Below, one piece after another: positions 18,691 to 30,299 of a stretch of DNA of 64,000 nucleotides. Position 1 is the stretch's first letter. The number at the start of each line of letters is the position of its first letter. A program made the position numbers and the translations under genes. The notes beneath the pieces were generated by a model. That model was not told where the DNA came from, ran no database searches, and was given only the letters and a program-made list of their open reading frames with translations. Origin of the DNA: Pelecanus crispus (Eukaryota > Chordata > Aves > Pelecaniformes > Pelecanidae); contig NC_134644.1 in the NCBI RefSeq assembly GCF_030463565.1, positions 124,373,388-124,437,387 on the forward strand, written 5' to 3'.

Positions 18691-21600
18691 GAAACCTGTG
18701 GGACTCACTGCCATTAGCTACAGCGCCAAGAGCTCAGCTGTTGTCCCCCAAAATAGGTATTTTTATGAATACCAAATTTAATCTAAGACATTCACATTAA
18801 ACTAAATAATACGACTGGTTCCTCCACCTCCCCACATATATACATTTCAGAAGGCAAATCAATCCCAAGTATCTGGGGTTATGGACAGATTCCCTCTGCT
18901 GAGTTAGTTACACCCCCCAGTGCTCTGTGTTCCTGCCCTGCCCTTTGAACTATAAATGAATTGGTCAATACAGGACAGGCGCATCTGTACTTTTTACGAA
19001 GTGTAATAATTTATGATCTGATTTTGGAGATTAGGTTCTGAGGCCAAATTCACTTAGTTTTGAAAGCATCACAGCAGGTTACACAGCTGATAAACTGGCA
19101 TTAACATTACAGTTAAAAATAGTTATCTGATGCATTGATAGCCTGAAGGCACATACAACAAAGACTTTTATATATAACCCACATATACAATACAAAGCTC
19201 TATTAAAACATTTTCCTTTCAGAGTTTTGCAAAGTGTCACACTGTAATTTTCATTTAAATTTAAACTACCTTTAAAATTAAAGTGGTGATCTCCAATGAC
19301 ACATCACCAAGATAGAACAGCCCGAGGCAGGAGTAGCTCCAATAAATTTGGCCTTTTGGGGGAGTTACACCAGAGGACATTTCAAGAGGATGTGCCATGT
19401 TTGACTGCACTGTGGCTGCACACCTCTGACTTCCAGCAAGCAACAGTTTACCAGCACTTTTAGAAGAGATGGGCGTAATGGCTGTGTCTGAGCTTTGCAA
19501 GCCAAATCCTACATGGAAACTGCCTTATGTGGGCAAATATATCAGAATTTGAGAATGCACACGTATGCATTTTAAAAAAAAAAATAATTTATTTTTATTT
19601 ATTTATTAATCAAAACATTTTTACTTGATTATTAAATAAAATAATTCCATTTTATTTAATACTGATTCATTTTAGAAGAAAGGCAAATATGGAACATTAC
19701 TTTCCAAAAATCAAGTTTTTGTTTCAGGAGAGAAGCACAACTGTCTGGTGTTTGGAAGAGACAAATGAGCCAAGGGAGCACTCTCCTCCAGCTCCATCCC
19801 TCCCACGGACTCACTGTAATGCCTTTACAGCACATTTGACTTGCCCTGACAACCAACCTGCATTAGAGAAGTGCTTAGAGATCTTCAAATGAAGAAATGT
19901 TCATAACTAAAAAGCATTTACTGTAATGAAGCCCCTTAAAAGAGGCTCTGCATGCTGCAGCTGATCTCTAGTATAAGCGTAATTGCACCGAATGTTGTGG
20001 AGTGTATTTTCATTCCTCTTCTGCATACATTCAATATCATTTTCTGAGTAAAACAAACATCTGTGCACAATTGTGGAGGTGGGATTTTATACTAGTTATA
20101 GTGGATGACCTTCAGTTTTTGTTTTTGCCTAGCAGTCTTACAAAATATGTCAAGTTACAACCCAACCTCACACTTTGACCTTTTAAAATTTACTTTTAAA
20201 AATAGAGGATATCTTTTATGCTGCAAATTATGCCTTTATAATCCCATAAGTCAGATATCACAGTCCCACTTCAATTATGCTAAACTCTTATGTTAATTTT
20301 AAATCATGTAACTTAATTCCTGGCAAAGCAAGCTGGTGATTTTCAAAATGTGGTTAATGAGGCAAAGTACAATCTAGATTCTGCTACTGAGATCATCTGA
20401 ATCCCTTAGGTTGCTGAAGATGACTATGGAGAGGCTCTTCTTTACAAAAGTCTGGGTTAGATTTTCAAAAAATGAATTTTTAAGTGCAGTTAGGGGCTAT
20501 GAAATTTGAAGTTGAGCATACAAAGAAGTTAAATTACTTTCACTAGAGCCATAGAACAACAGTGCGGCTAAAACAATTACGCTTCTGTGCACATACATGC
20601 TTTAAAGGCCTTAAGTAGTGTCCTCCCCTTTTAAATCACAAATGCAAACCGTACCAGATTTTCAAGATGACAATCTAGGGACCTGATGTCTGTGTCCACA
20701 GATGCATGCAAATCAATGTCATTTTCCCTCTCATTTGCAGAAGCCAAACATTTGCTAATAACTTCTTTCACCCCCCCTTGACTCAAACAATAGCTTTATC
20801 TAAGACCAGTTAGTAGATGAAATCTTATGAGACTGTACAGCTTTTTCAACACAATTACATCCCCCCAACCCCCGAATCTCTGTCATTCCCTGATCAGATG
20901 ATAGACTGAAAGTTTGTCACTAAAGCAAGCTCAAGGTGAAGCCTAAGTTCTTCAGAGACTTTGTTATTTACTACTATTTATTTCTCTGTATTAAAGAATT
21001 CATACAAAACTCATATAAATTGGCCTCCATTCTTTATTATCATGTCAAACTTTTTTCACTCATATGTTTTTTGGAAAATATTGGTACATGAGCCATTTTT
21101 TTTTGTCAGTAAATTGACAATTAATTAACACACATCCACAACAGACAAGACAAAGCAAATATACAGACATCCAAAGGTTGATGTACATTTAATTTTTAAG
21201 TAACATCTTCAATGGCCTCCCTACAAGGCAAGAGAGATTCATTCAGCATTTGAGGTGGGAATCAATATTTACAAGAGCAGAGGATCTAGAGATCTCCTGT
21301 GCGTCTGTGGAAAAGATGCTTTTTACAGCAAGGTCAAATCCAAGTGAAATCTAAGGCAGTTTTCACATGAGTTAGGAGGCTGGATGACACAAAATGAAAA
21401 CTCTGGCAGGAGCTTCTCTTTAATGTCCTAATGCATGGTCCTGCTTGAGAGCAACAGTCATGAAAGTGCATGGACAAAAAAAAAAAAGAAAAAAAAAATG
21501 TGCTGGGTAAAGACACATGGGAACTCAATAACAGCCATTAACCGGCATGGTGCACAACACGGGAGTGGCAGCGTACTGGTGTCCAGCATGACAGCAGCTG

Positions 21601-23374
21601 CAAGGAACCAGCTCTCCAGCACAGTGCCCCAGGGGCCGAGCCCTCGGCCACTGGGCAGCTGCGCTCCCCATGGTGCCCCGCGCAGAGCAGTGCACCTCCG
21701 GCATGCCCTGCTCTGGGACAGAGCCTGCAGGAAAATCAGGAGGGATTTCTGCCAGCCAAGAGGGGAGTCAGACATCATCTTGAGTCTAAAGGGGGACATT
21801 TAGGGACACATTGTTCACCTGAGGAAAGGCACGCATCAGGGCGGTTCAACGGTTGGGTATCCCATCCCAAACACTGGTGTTAACACCTATGGGTCCGTCC
21901 AGGCACAGCGACAGCTCACACAAGTAACACTGTGTGCGTTTCCCTGTCCAAGGCATTCCTGCACCTCCTTGTTGGTGCTGAACATCCACTGAACGTGGTG
22001 ATGATGGCTTGTGGGCTTTTTCCTTCTCCTCTTTGTTCCATGGCCCCAGGGAACAGGCTGGCTTCAGCTATGGGTGCTGCTAGTCACATACAGCACCACC
22101 TCCGACTGCGGCTGCCCGGTGTGCTTTTACCTTTCCCCCTCGGAGTGGCTTGTCCTGCTGCGAAGAGAGACGTGCAGAGCCTGCTCGGTTACACACTGGC
22201 ACCGTGGAGGCTGGAGGTGGCTTTTTTTTCTCTTCTGAGGAGAAAACTGCAGGAGAAACAAGCAGTGAGGGTACATAGGAAATGGTCTCTCCTTTCAGCA
22301 GGGACCCACAATTACTCCTGTGGAAGGACTGAAGCCGTACATTTGCCTGAGATGAGGGAAAGGACAGCAATAGCGCTAGTCGTGAGTATTGGTTGGGAAC
22401 ACTGGAAAAGGACATTTTACTTTCATCAGTTTCCCGCCAGCCTGTTTCCTTATTCTACAACTTACTATATCAAGATGCTGGAGCATGATGCCCCAGACCA
22501 CTCCAGGAAGCAAAGAATAGCTGTCATTTTTATTTTGGAAGGGCATAGGGATTTCTCCCTAGCCATTTTGCAGATTTCTCCTCCTCCTGGGACACCCTGG
22601 CCACCCATCTTACAATGCCATGTGCAACTGCGGGTTGCAGGAATGACCGCATGCATTGGTGAGACAGCAGTTGAGGGAGGAGAGGGAAGAGGAGGAGAGA
22701 AGGTACCTTTTCCTTTTATAACCAGGACTGTGGGACTCTGGACACAACTGCCTCTAGGATGAATCACCAATACCCATCCCACCACATAACACTGCAGCAT
22801 CCATTCCACCCCTGGGGTTTGCTGGCTGCTGACAAGGTAGGAAGGACAGCAAAACACAGGTGACTTCAGGAAGCTCTGGGGACAAAACCAGTCCATGGGT
22901 TTGGGAGACAATGGGCATACACACCTTCTGTGTAACAAATTGCTGGGAGCTGAGCTGATTATCGGGCACTGGCAGACCAAGAGCGGTCACAGCAGTTGCA
23001 ATGAAGTTGTTTCTCTGTACAAACCTTATAATGTCCCATAGCTACCACCCTAAGACTTTGCCCTGTCACCAAAGATGCAGACTATCTTGAATATTGGGAC
23101 CACAGTATGCATCATGTGGTTGACTCCACTGTAAATTAAAATGGTAATTTTAACTCTAGTGCATCAATCAAAATGCAGGAGTGGACTGGGACTTCAGATC
23201 ACAGGCTTACCCGATTTTACTCTGCTCAACAGTTGAGCTGCTGTGTTATTTGTAGGTTTATGCATTTGTATTCAAAAGCATCCTTCAATAAAAAACAATC
23301 AGGTCTAAAACCAGTTACAGTCTAATGGTAATCAAACAACCAAGCCTTGCAACTGAGAATGCTGCAAACATTTT
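18691..23374. other. Stretch 3' of the sulfotransferase gene, no supported gene
   Basis: Most of this is AT-rich without recognisable content; 19571-19650 is nearly all A and T. Between 21540 and 22780 the GC content rises, and a frame without stops runs on the plus strand from 21932 to 22762 (276 codons, beginning at GTG and not ATG). It has no domain I recognise, so I do not call it a gene. Confidence 0.5.
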
Positions 23375-23394
23375 AGAAAATTAGCCAATGCTTC

Positions 23395-23400
23395 TTTATT
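23395..23400 (-). promoter_or_regulatory. Candidate poly(A) signal of the sulfotransferase gene
   Basis: The minus strand reads AATAAA about 420 bp after the stop codon at 23821, which gives a plausible 3' UTR of roughly 450 bp. An ATTAAA variant near 23659-23664 is an alternative. Longer 3' UTRs are common in such genes, so this need not be the only site. Confidence 0.4.
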
Positions 23401-23820
23401 AATAAGTGACAGAAAGTAAAAAATACATTCAAAAATAGTTTCAAAAACAATTTCTAAAGCAGACACACCAAAAACAAAGAATCATCCTACTCTGAATGCT
23501 TTTTTTCTTAAACCATTAAAAGAACATTAGGTAAGCTAATGCAACAGCTGGCTGCGCTACTGCTTCCACAATATAATCCATAATGGTAAAAGCAGCTTTT
23601 TCACTCATTTTAGTGCAATTTATGCTGTTTACAGGTCTTTTTTTGTGCATTCTCCTATAATTTAATGTCAATTGATGTCACTCGAGCTTATAAAATCCCC
23701 ACTAAGTCAAGACAACTCCACTTAGCAGTAACTTTGTTTCCTTTCAGAGCTCATATCAAAGTAGTTGTTTTGAATCCCAAAATGGTAAATATCTAATAGA
23801 AGCCTGAAGCTATTCTGGTG

Positions 23821-24918
23821 CTATACAGCTGGTGATGTATAATTGAACATTAAGTAATCCAAGTAATAGAAGTCGTAGGTCAGCTGTCTCTCCTCCTTAG
23901 ACAATTTCTTTAAGTATTGCCTCACTACTTCTGCACTTGTTCTCTCATCAGAGGAATGTCTGTCTTTGAATTTAGGAAACTTCAGCTCGGCTGGAGCACC
24001 TACCAGCTGCAAAAAGTAATTGGCATCGTCTTCCAGGGTTTCAAACTTTCCTATAAAATCATAGTTGATGAGGCAGGGATAGCAGAGCTTACTGACTTGC
24101 TCCCAATGAATGTCCATTCCTACTGGGCGATGAGGATCTAACAAATATTGGATAAACTCCTTGAACTTAACTCCTGATCCTGTTTTCAATGCTTCTTCAT
24201 TGGCGTTATGTCTATACTTCTTAATTATTGCCTTCCCAAATACTGGATGGTAATAGCTGTTCGGATGTTCGAACTTATCCCTGAAGGCAGATACCAGTCT
24301 TTCCATAGGATCACGTACAAATATAGTCTTGGTGTATGTGTTCAAGCGTGTGTATATCCCTTTTAGGTCATAACTGTCCAGTTTCCTTAGATGCTTTCCA
24401 TAGTGCACATCGTCATGGGAAATGTTGTGTGCTGAAGTGGCGAGTCCATTAAGCACCATGAGGACCCTTTTCCAATTAGAGCAGCCTGCTTTTGGCACTT
24501 CGCAGTACAGGACCTTGTGCCTGTCCTCCACATAAATTCTTGATACCAGGTGCACGAGGTGGGTTCGCAGCTTCTTTCTGCTGTTGTATTTCTTACAGAA
24601 GTCATGCAGGAAGGACCTGCGCTTTTCCTGGGTGCTATCCACGTCCTTCCACTTGCCACCCTTGACTAACGTCTTGTTTAAAGGGTGCGGTGCAGGAGGC
24701 AAATACACCCCTCTGAACCAGATGAGAGGTGACTCAACCCTCTTCTTCTGGTCAGACAGTTGGCTCACCAAGGAGGCAGCCACCACACTGAAAGGGTCAG
24801 CCTTGCCCTGCCAGTGCCTGCCACCTGAGATGGCCATCTCGTGCTTTCTGAGGCCAGGAGGAGCACTCCTGCTCCACACTGCTCTCCTCGGCATCCCCGA
24901 AGGAGGGAGTGTGAAGTC
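23821..24918 (-). CDS. CHST9: N-acetylgalactosamine 4-sulfotransferase, terminal coding exon (CHST9-like)
   Basis: The exon encodes 365 residues to TAG/TAA-type stop at 23821. It contains the HNK-1-type sulfotransferase domain. The 5'-phosphosulfate loop [13 protein letters not shown] lies at about residues 139-151 and the 3'-phosphate site [17 protein letters not shown] at about 200-216. Three N-glycosylation sequons (NKT, NIS, NYT) are present. These enzymes sit in the Golgi as type II membrane proteins and move sulfate from PAPS to the 4-position of terminal GalNAc on glycoprotein glycans. The C-terminal half, including [16 protein letters not shown], best fits CHST9; CHST8 is the close alternative. 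The first 80 residues form a divergent stem. The signal anchor is not here, so earlier exons must lie upstream at higher coordinates, probably beyond the window. Confidence 0.88.
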   Translation of the reverse strand, partial: DFTLPPSGMPRRAVWSRSAPPGLRKHEMAISGGRHWQGKADPFSVVAASLVSQLSDQKKRVESPLIWFRGVYLPPAPHPLNKTLVKGGKWKDVDSTQEKRRSFLHDFCKKYNSRKKLRTHLVHLVSRIYVEDRHKVLYCEVPKAGCSNWKRVLMVLNGLATSAHNISHDDVHYGKHLRKLDSYDLKGIYTRLNTYTKTIFVRDPMERLVSAFRDKFEHPNSYYHPVFGKAIIKKYRHNANEEALKTGSGVKFKEFIQYLLDPHRPVGMDIHWEQVSKLCYPCLINYDFIGKFETLEDDANYFLQLVGAPAELKFPKFKDRHSSDERTSAEVVRQYLKKLSKEERQLTYDFYYLDYLMFNYTSPAV

Positions 24919-24943
24919 CTGCAAACATGGAAAGGAGCAGAGG
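24919..24943 (-). other. Splice acceptor of the sulfotransferase terminal exon
   Basis: The minus strand reads CTGCTCCTTTCCATGTTTGCAG just before GACTTCACA. This is a good pyrimidine-rich tract followed by CAG. The exon frame stays open up to it and no ATG is positioned to start the protein here, so splicing from an upstream exon is the natural reading. Confidence 0.75.
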
Positions 24944-27900
24944 TTACAATGCAGCGACAGCCCAGCCTAGCATATTCACATTGCAACAGCAGCAAGGATG
25001 GCAGTGCACACTTGCGACCAAGCCACATTTAATACTACAAAGTCTCGTAAACCACTTGATCGATAAATCTAATTTAGCAACAAGCTGGGCTAATTACTGA
25101 AATACATGCTTCTGAAGCTTACCTGTTAGCACACAGTATGTCTTCCTACAAAAAAAAATAGCTTAAGCCACACCTTTTAAGAAATCAGAAGAGGTTCACA
25201 CAGGGAGGCTGACAGTCCTGGTACGGGTGGCCAGGTGCTTTTCTCTACCGAACACATTTTCCCCTGTGCCAGCACTGGTTGAGTTGCATGGCCGCTAACA
25301 GCTCTCCGGAGCACACTGGCGCAGGCACGCTAGCAGCTGCTGCATCTGCTTCCACCGCTGTGACTTGGAGCAGGCCTTGTCCCCCAGTGGCTGCAAGGGC
25401 AGCACTGCTGGCAGGGGACCAACCTAGGGCTCCTAAATAGCTGACATCAGTAGGTTTGAGCAGGTTGTAGTGACAGATGAAATCCTCCCTCCAAAAAGGT
25501 CCTATTCCTGTCCCCCTATAGGTAGAGGCATTGGACTGCATGCACATACAGGTGTCTGCAACACGGATGCCTGCACCTGAGCTAGCTGCTTTCACAGCTG
25601 ATAAGGCAAAATAGGTGCCTTTAGAGCCTATTCCATCTGACTTATTTAAACATCAACATTAATGACATCAACTAACTAAACATCAACTAGTGACCCTGCA
25701 AAGAATGTGAAAAGATGAGACTTTCCTCCCAAACATCTCTTTTCATGTCCCCAGCCACCGTGCAATCTACAAGCTGCAGAACTGCAAAGCTTGGATCCGT
25801 ATTTTGCCATCAAATTCTTCAGGGTCTTGTGTCATGCAAATTGACTGAAGAGTTTCTTGCAGTTTGAATATTTCTGCTCTCTCATTCCCGAGTGGAGTCT
25901 TGTGTGTCTACTAAGGCTTGTAGATTTTTTTGCCCTGTCAGTAGGCAAGCCTGCTGCATTGGGACATCTATACAGCTGCCTATTTTCATTACACTTCTGG
26001 AGAGGGGGGATGCTGGTCAACAGGTTTTTAAACATCCTGTTGCAAATACCAGATAGCCAAATGGTTAGACAGACACACATGCACAGACTGCTGGACTGCT
26101 TTCATAAGCCTAACTTTTTTGGAAACCTACATAAAAAGATTCCTCTGCCATAAACTGATTAAACATTTACTGGAAAGTTGATTTGTGGACTGGTAGACTA
26201 TAAGTGTGGATTTGGGGGATGGGAAAGTTCATAGGCCGACTCAAATAAGGCTGTTAAAAGTTCAGAGGAACAATGTAAGAAATGGTAATGCATGGAACAC
26301 AATTTGAATTCCAGTTTGAAATAAACTGTATGGAAAAACAAGCAGTTCCAAGAAAAGTTAGCATATCTTGCAGTGTAATAATTTCCAATGACAAAAACAA
26401 AACCGGGGGATCAGGCTATTCTGTATTGCTGCAAACTACTGATGATCAGGTCTTTGTTTTCACTGCATTGAGTAAAATGATTTTTGTATTGGTGAAAGCA
26501 AATAAAAGAACAGAGCCATGCAGGACCTGTACAATTGTGAGAGGTGTTTTTAGAGCTGCAAAAGGATACTTGAATTCTTTCAGTTTGACATGGTCAGTTT
26601 TTCTAAGATAATTTGTTTTTTTAATTCTGTTGTCTAATATTTCATTCTTTAACGCAAATGAAACACATAGAGATTTATCCCTTCTGCCCTGGGACAGAAA
26701 GAATTCAGGAGCATAGTTAGTGTGCAATAACAGAAGGTAGTACTAGTAGTAAACCAGGGGATGACTATGAGCCTAATGGGAATTTCAGCATCATGGTGAA
26801 TGGTGACTTACAAGTGCTACTGCAGAACCACAGACTTACAAATAAATTAAACACTTTGACCTTAAAAGGAAAACCTGGAACTTAAAAAGGTGAAAATGAA
26901 AAATACGGGATACACAGAAATCAACCACACAATACCAGGCTCAACAGAAGTAGGAATAAAGTTACACTACAATGCTGAAGTAACCAAAGATCGTGAACTC
27001 ATTGGTGTGGCTCTGGGGAATTTTATAATTTAGAAGACAGTCTCTGGTGATATCTGACTGTTCCCCAATGCAGAGAAAATTCAAGAGAGGGCAGCAGGCT
27101 TCCTATGGTATGTAATCCGAATTTAGCAGTCTATTTCAAGAGATATTTCAGTGCAAAGACACTTAAACCATCTGAATTTCAAACTAAAGCCACTAAAATG
27201 AGCCCTACACTCTAGAGGAAAGTTCAGCCTTCTGAATTCAGCCTGCCATCCTGAGCTAGTGGAAGATGCCTCAGTTCCACCAGGCCAGGAGGGAAAAGGA
27301 CAGACTGAAATATGTATGGTCTTGATTTTGTTCCATTTCAGACAGTCTGCCTGGGATCCAGGACCAACCTCGGGGGATAACCCAAGGAGATACCAGACGA
27401 AGATTGCATTTCAGTCTCAGAAACTGTGAATGCAGCTGTAGGAACCACTACTGAAGGATTTTTCATGGGATGAAAGACTTCAGAGAAGGATGGGCAGAAC
27501 TATTCAGAGAAATCTCAGGTAACACCCTGAAGGAACAACATATGCACAGTGGGAGTCACTTGAAAGGGGCTCCCTCCAAGCAAGATGAGGCAAAAGAAGG
27601 AAAAACCTATCAGGAAAAAAAGCCCCAAACAAAAGGAAAAAAAACAAAAGAGACCTAGGGGAAAAACAATGACATGGGAAGTTCTGAGGACAAAAAAATT
27701 ATCTAAATATGTAAAATACTATTAGTTGCTTCCCCTTTCCACTTCCCCTTCTCATTGAAACACATATCCCGTAGTGAATATAACAGTATTGGCTAATAAA
27801 TGTTATTATAAGCTCCATGAGGGGTAGTGTGCTTGCAGTAAATGCTGGCTGTAACTTCCTCTAAGAACAGAAATGGATGGTGATAATTTTCAAAGGCATA

Positions 27901-30236
27901 AATGGCTGTTACATTGCCATGGAAGTTTTCCAACTTGAAAAAAAAAAAAGAGATCAAACCTTCCTATACACTTGCCTGAGTAACTAGGTTAGTAGCTAGT
28001 AAGGGTTAGATGAATGAAGGGATGAATCAAGCTTTACTTTTGATGAGAAATGTTTAACTAGGAAGTTTTCTTGGGAAACTAACAGAAATTGTTGAATAGA
28101 CAGTGCCATATTTCTTAAAAAAAAATACCTGACAGTCTGGCATATTTAGCTGCTACCACTTTGATGTGCATGACAGAGCTGAAAGACAGATACTCTAAGA
28201 GGATTTTAATGTTTTATGATACTAGGCTTACACAAAGTGAGGTGCATTCTTTGGCTTCCTCTTGATGCCAGTGACTTTTCAATGCCCATTTTATGACACT
28301 TTAAAGATCTGAACATTTCCATGTTATGTTGATTTTTTTTCACAGCAGGAACAGGAAAAGAAGCAGCTTGCAAAAGCAATAAACATTTTTTAAAAAAACC
28401 TTGTCCATTATATCTACGTTCCTAACAGTCCACCTCACAAGCTGCTGAGCACCGTTATTTTGGAAAACACCTGAACATACACCAACAACAGGCAGCATGT
28501 AGGTAACCCAGATGAGTCACTAAGTGGATTCAGATCTTCCCAGGTAAACAGTCCTTACCAAACTGTTTGAGCCAAGTGTCCAAGTACAGGGATGGCCATT
28601 CATGGATTTCCAAAGAGCTGCTAAGTTTGGGAACCAGCTGCCTGGCATGGGAGATGAACTCCACCACCACCTTGGACAGATGCAAGGGTGTCCTTGAGAC
28701 ATGCTGACAACCTCTGCAGCTGGTTGTGTACACTTCATCTGAGAGTTAAAATCCCATGAAGTGTTGCACCCTTGCCAGTAATTATGCAGGGTGCCTTGTT
28801 CTCTGTTTGCATTAACACATTTGAAAGGAAGTTAAGAAATGGCCATGAGTCCAACTTAGAAGAGTATGCACATCATCTCTGTCTCTCCTTAGCTAGGCAG
28901 GAACTGAAGATGGGTTTAAAAATTAGTTGAAATACAAGGAAAAAAGGAATATAACAGTGTGAGGTGTTTGGCTACTGGCAGGCAACTCAGTGAAGCTGCT
29001 GAAGCAAAAGGCATTTTTGAATCATTAATGGGTTCATGGATTTTTTTGGACATTTTTATTACTGGAAATTCCCTGCTCCTCCCAATCCACAAAAGTATTT
29101 CTCCTCACTGTAAAAATAAGTAGCCAATACCTTCTGTTACACACATTGAACCTGTCCTTTCCTTTAATACCTTCACAAGCCACTGGGGTAGAAGAGATTG
29201 ACTACTGCCAGGAATGGTTAAGACTCATCCAATTATGCTTTGTGGTGGTTTTACAAGGCACGGGTGGGATCTCATCTAGACAGTTTGCAATGAGAGAAAC
29301 CTGCCATGCAACAAGATAATGATGTATTGGAAAGGATGATATTCCAGGGCTGATTTACAAAGATTTAATGGCTTGCAGAGCAGACAGTGCTGTGTTTCCT
29401 AAATGCTTTATTGCTGGATCTTAATTTTTACTAACAAGAATAATAAAATTAAGTGAGCCCAACAGAAAATGTAGGACAAAGAACAGGGGAGAAAAGAAAT
29501 ATTCTTTTTTATTGTGCTTTTCTGTGCTGCCAAATAACTACATTGTAAGTATTAGTAGTGTATGGTTTAGTTCTCAACATCTAGCTAATATGTCTTCTGT
29601 CCTAAAACATGCTTCCTGAAATAGTCCTCTGAGGTGCTTCTTAGGAGCAACTGCATGAATCACCTCGGACCCTACTGTGCTCTACCTTTTACTGTGGTTT
29701 GCACTTGACTGTTGCAGGTTTGAGTGCCCTGAGGACCCTCTCAGCACTATTATACTAAATAGTTAAGATGGGTGCTCTGCGAACACATGGATATTCAAAG
29801 ATGATAAAAACGTCATTCCTTAAGACAAGAACAGGTTGAAATATTCTTTTTTCAGATGAAACTTAAGAAAAACAATTATTTAGAAGGACAAAACATTTGT
29901 GTTTTCTAATCAACCCAGGCAGGGGTTCTGCAGTACGTACTCACAGAAACTTACCCACAAGCAGCAGCAAAGACCCCCCAATGATGAAATGACAGGAGTT
30001 TGAAATACATGCTTGGAGTACATTGTATCTTTGCTTACATCCCAGCCCTTTGGTACTAGGCATATTCAGCAGTGCCAAAGTTCAGCATGAACTGAGAGCA
30101 CTAGATACTTTATTTCAATGTATAAATGTATTTATTTACATCACTTCTCATATGAGGATTGTATTATAATGACCATATAATTTCAAGACCTTACTTGTTT
30201 ACCTAGGATCTCTCTGTAGACAACAGAGAGAACAGG
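24944..30236. other. Presumed intron of the sulfotransferase gene, first part
   Basis: It lies 5' of the terminal exon on the minus strand, so it is probably intron. No further exon with recognisable sulfotransferase sequence is visible. The possible zinc-finger relic at 25835-25978 is the only coding-like trace. The rest is AT-rich with short A runs. Confidence 0.5.
25835..25978 (-). pseudogene. Possible degenerate C2H2 zinc-finger fragment
   Basis: On the minus strand the translation includes SLSRHTRLHSG followed by KYSNCKKLFSQ. The first part resembles the end of a C2H2 finger (H-x3-H) with its linker, and the second resembles the start of the next finger (Y-x-C-x2-C-x-K-x-FSQ) with one cysteine lost. 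The upstream cysteine spacing is wrong and a stop follows at once. If real, it is a short dead relic inside the intron. A chance resemblance is possible. Confidence 0.3.
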
Positions 30237-30299
30237 GCAGGGGGAGTGAGCGAGCGGCTGCATGGTGCTTACTTGCTGGCTGGGGTTAACCCACGACAC
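30237..30299 (+). repeat. LTR fragment, U5 end only
   Basis: The plus strand has GGGGGAGTGAGCGAGCGGCTGC and ends GTTAACCCACGACA. This matches the U5 end of the retroviral LTR at 8229-8798 and 14567-15136 read on its coding strand. The rest of the LTR is absent, so this is a truncated old copy. Confidence 0.85.

Noticed and set aside
24584..24970. 128-codon plus-strand open frame over the sulfotransferase exon
   Set aside because: It is antisense to the strongly supported coding exon.
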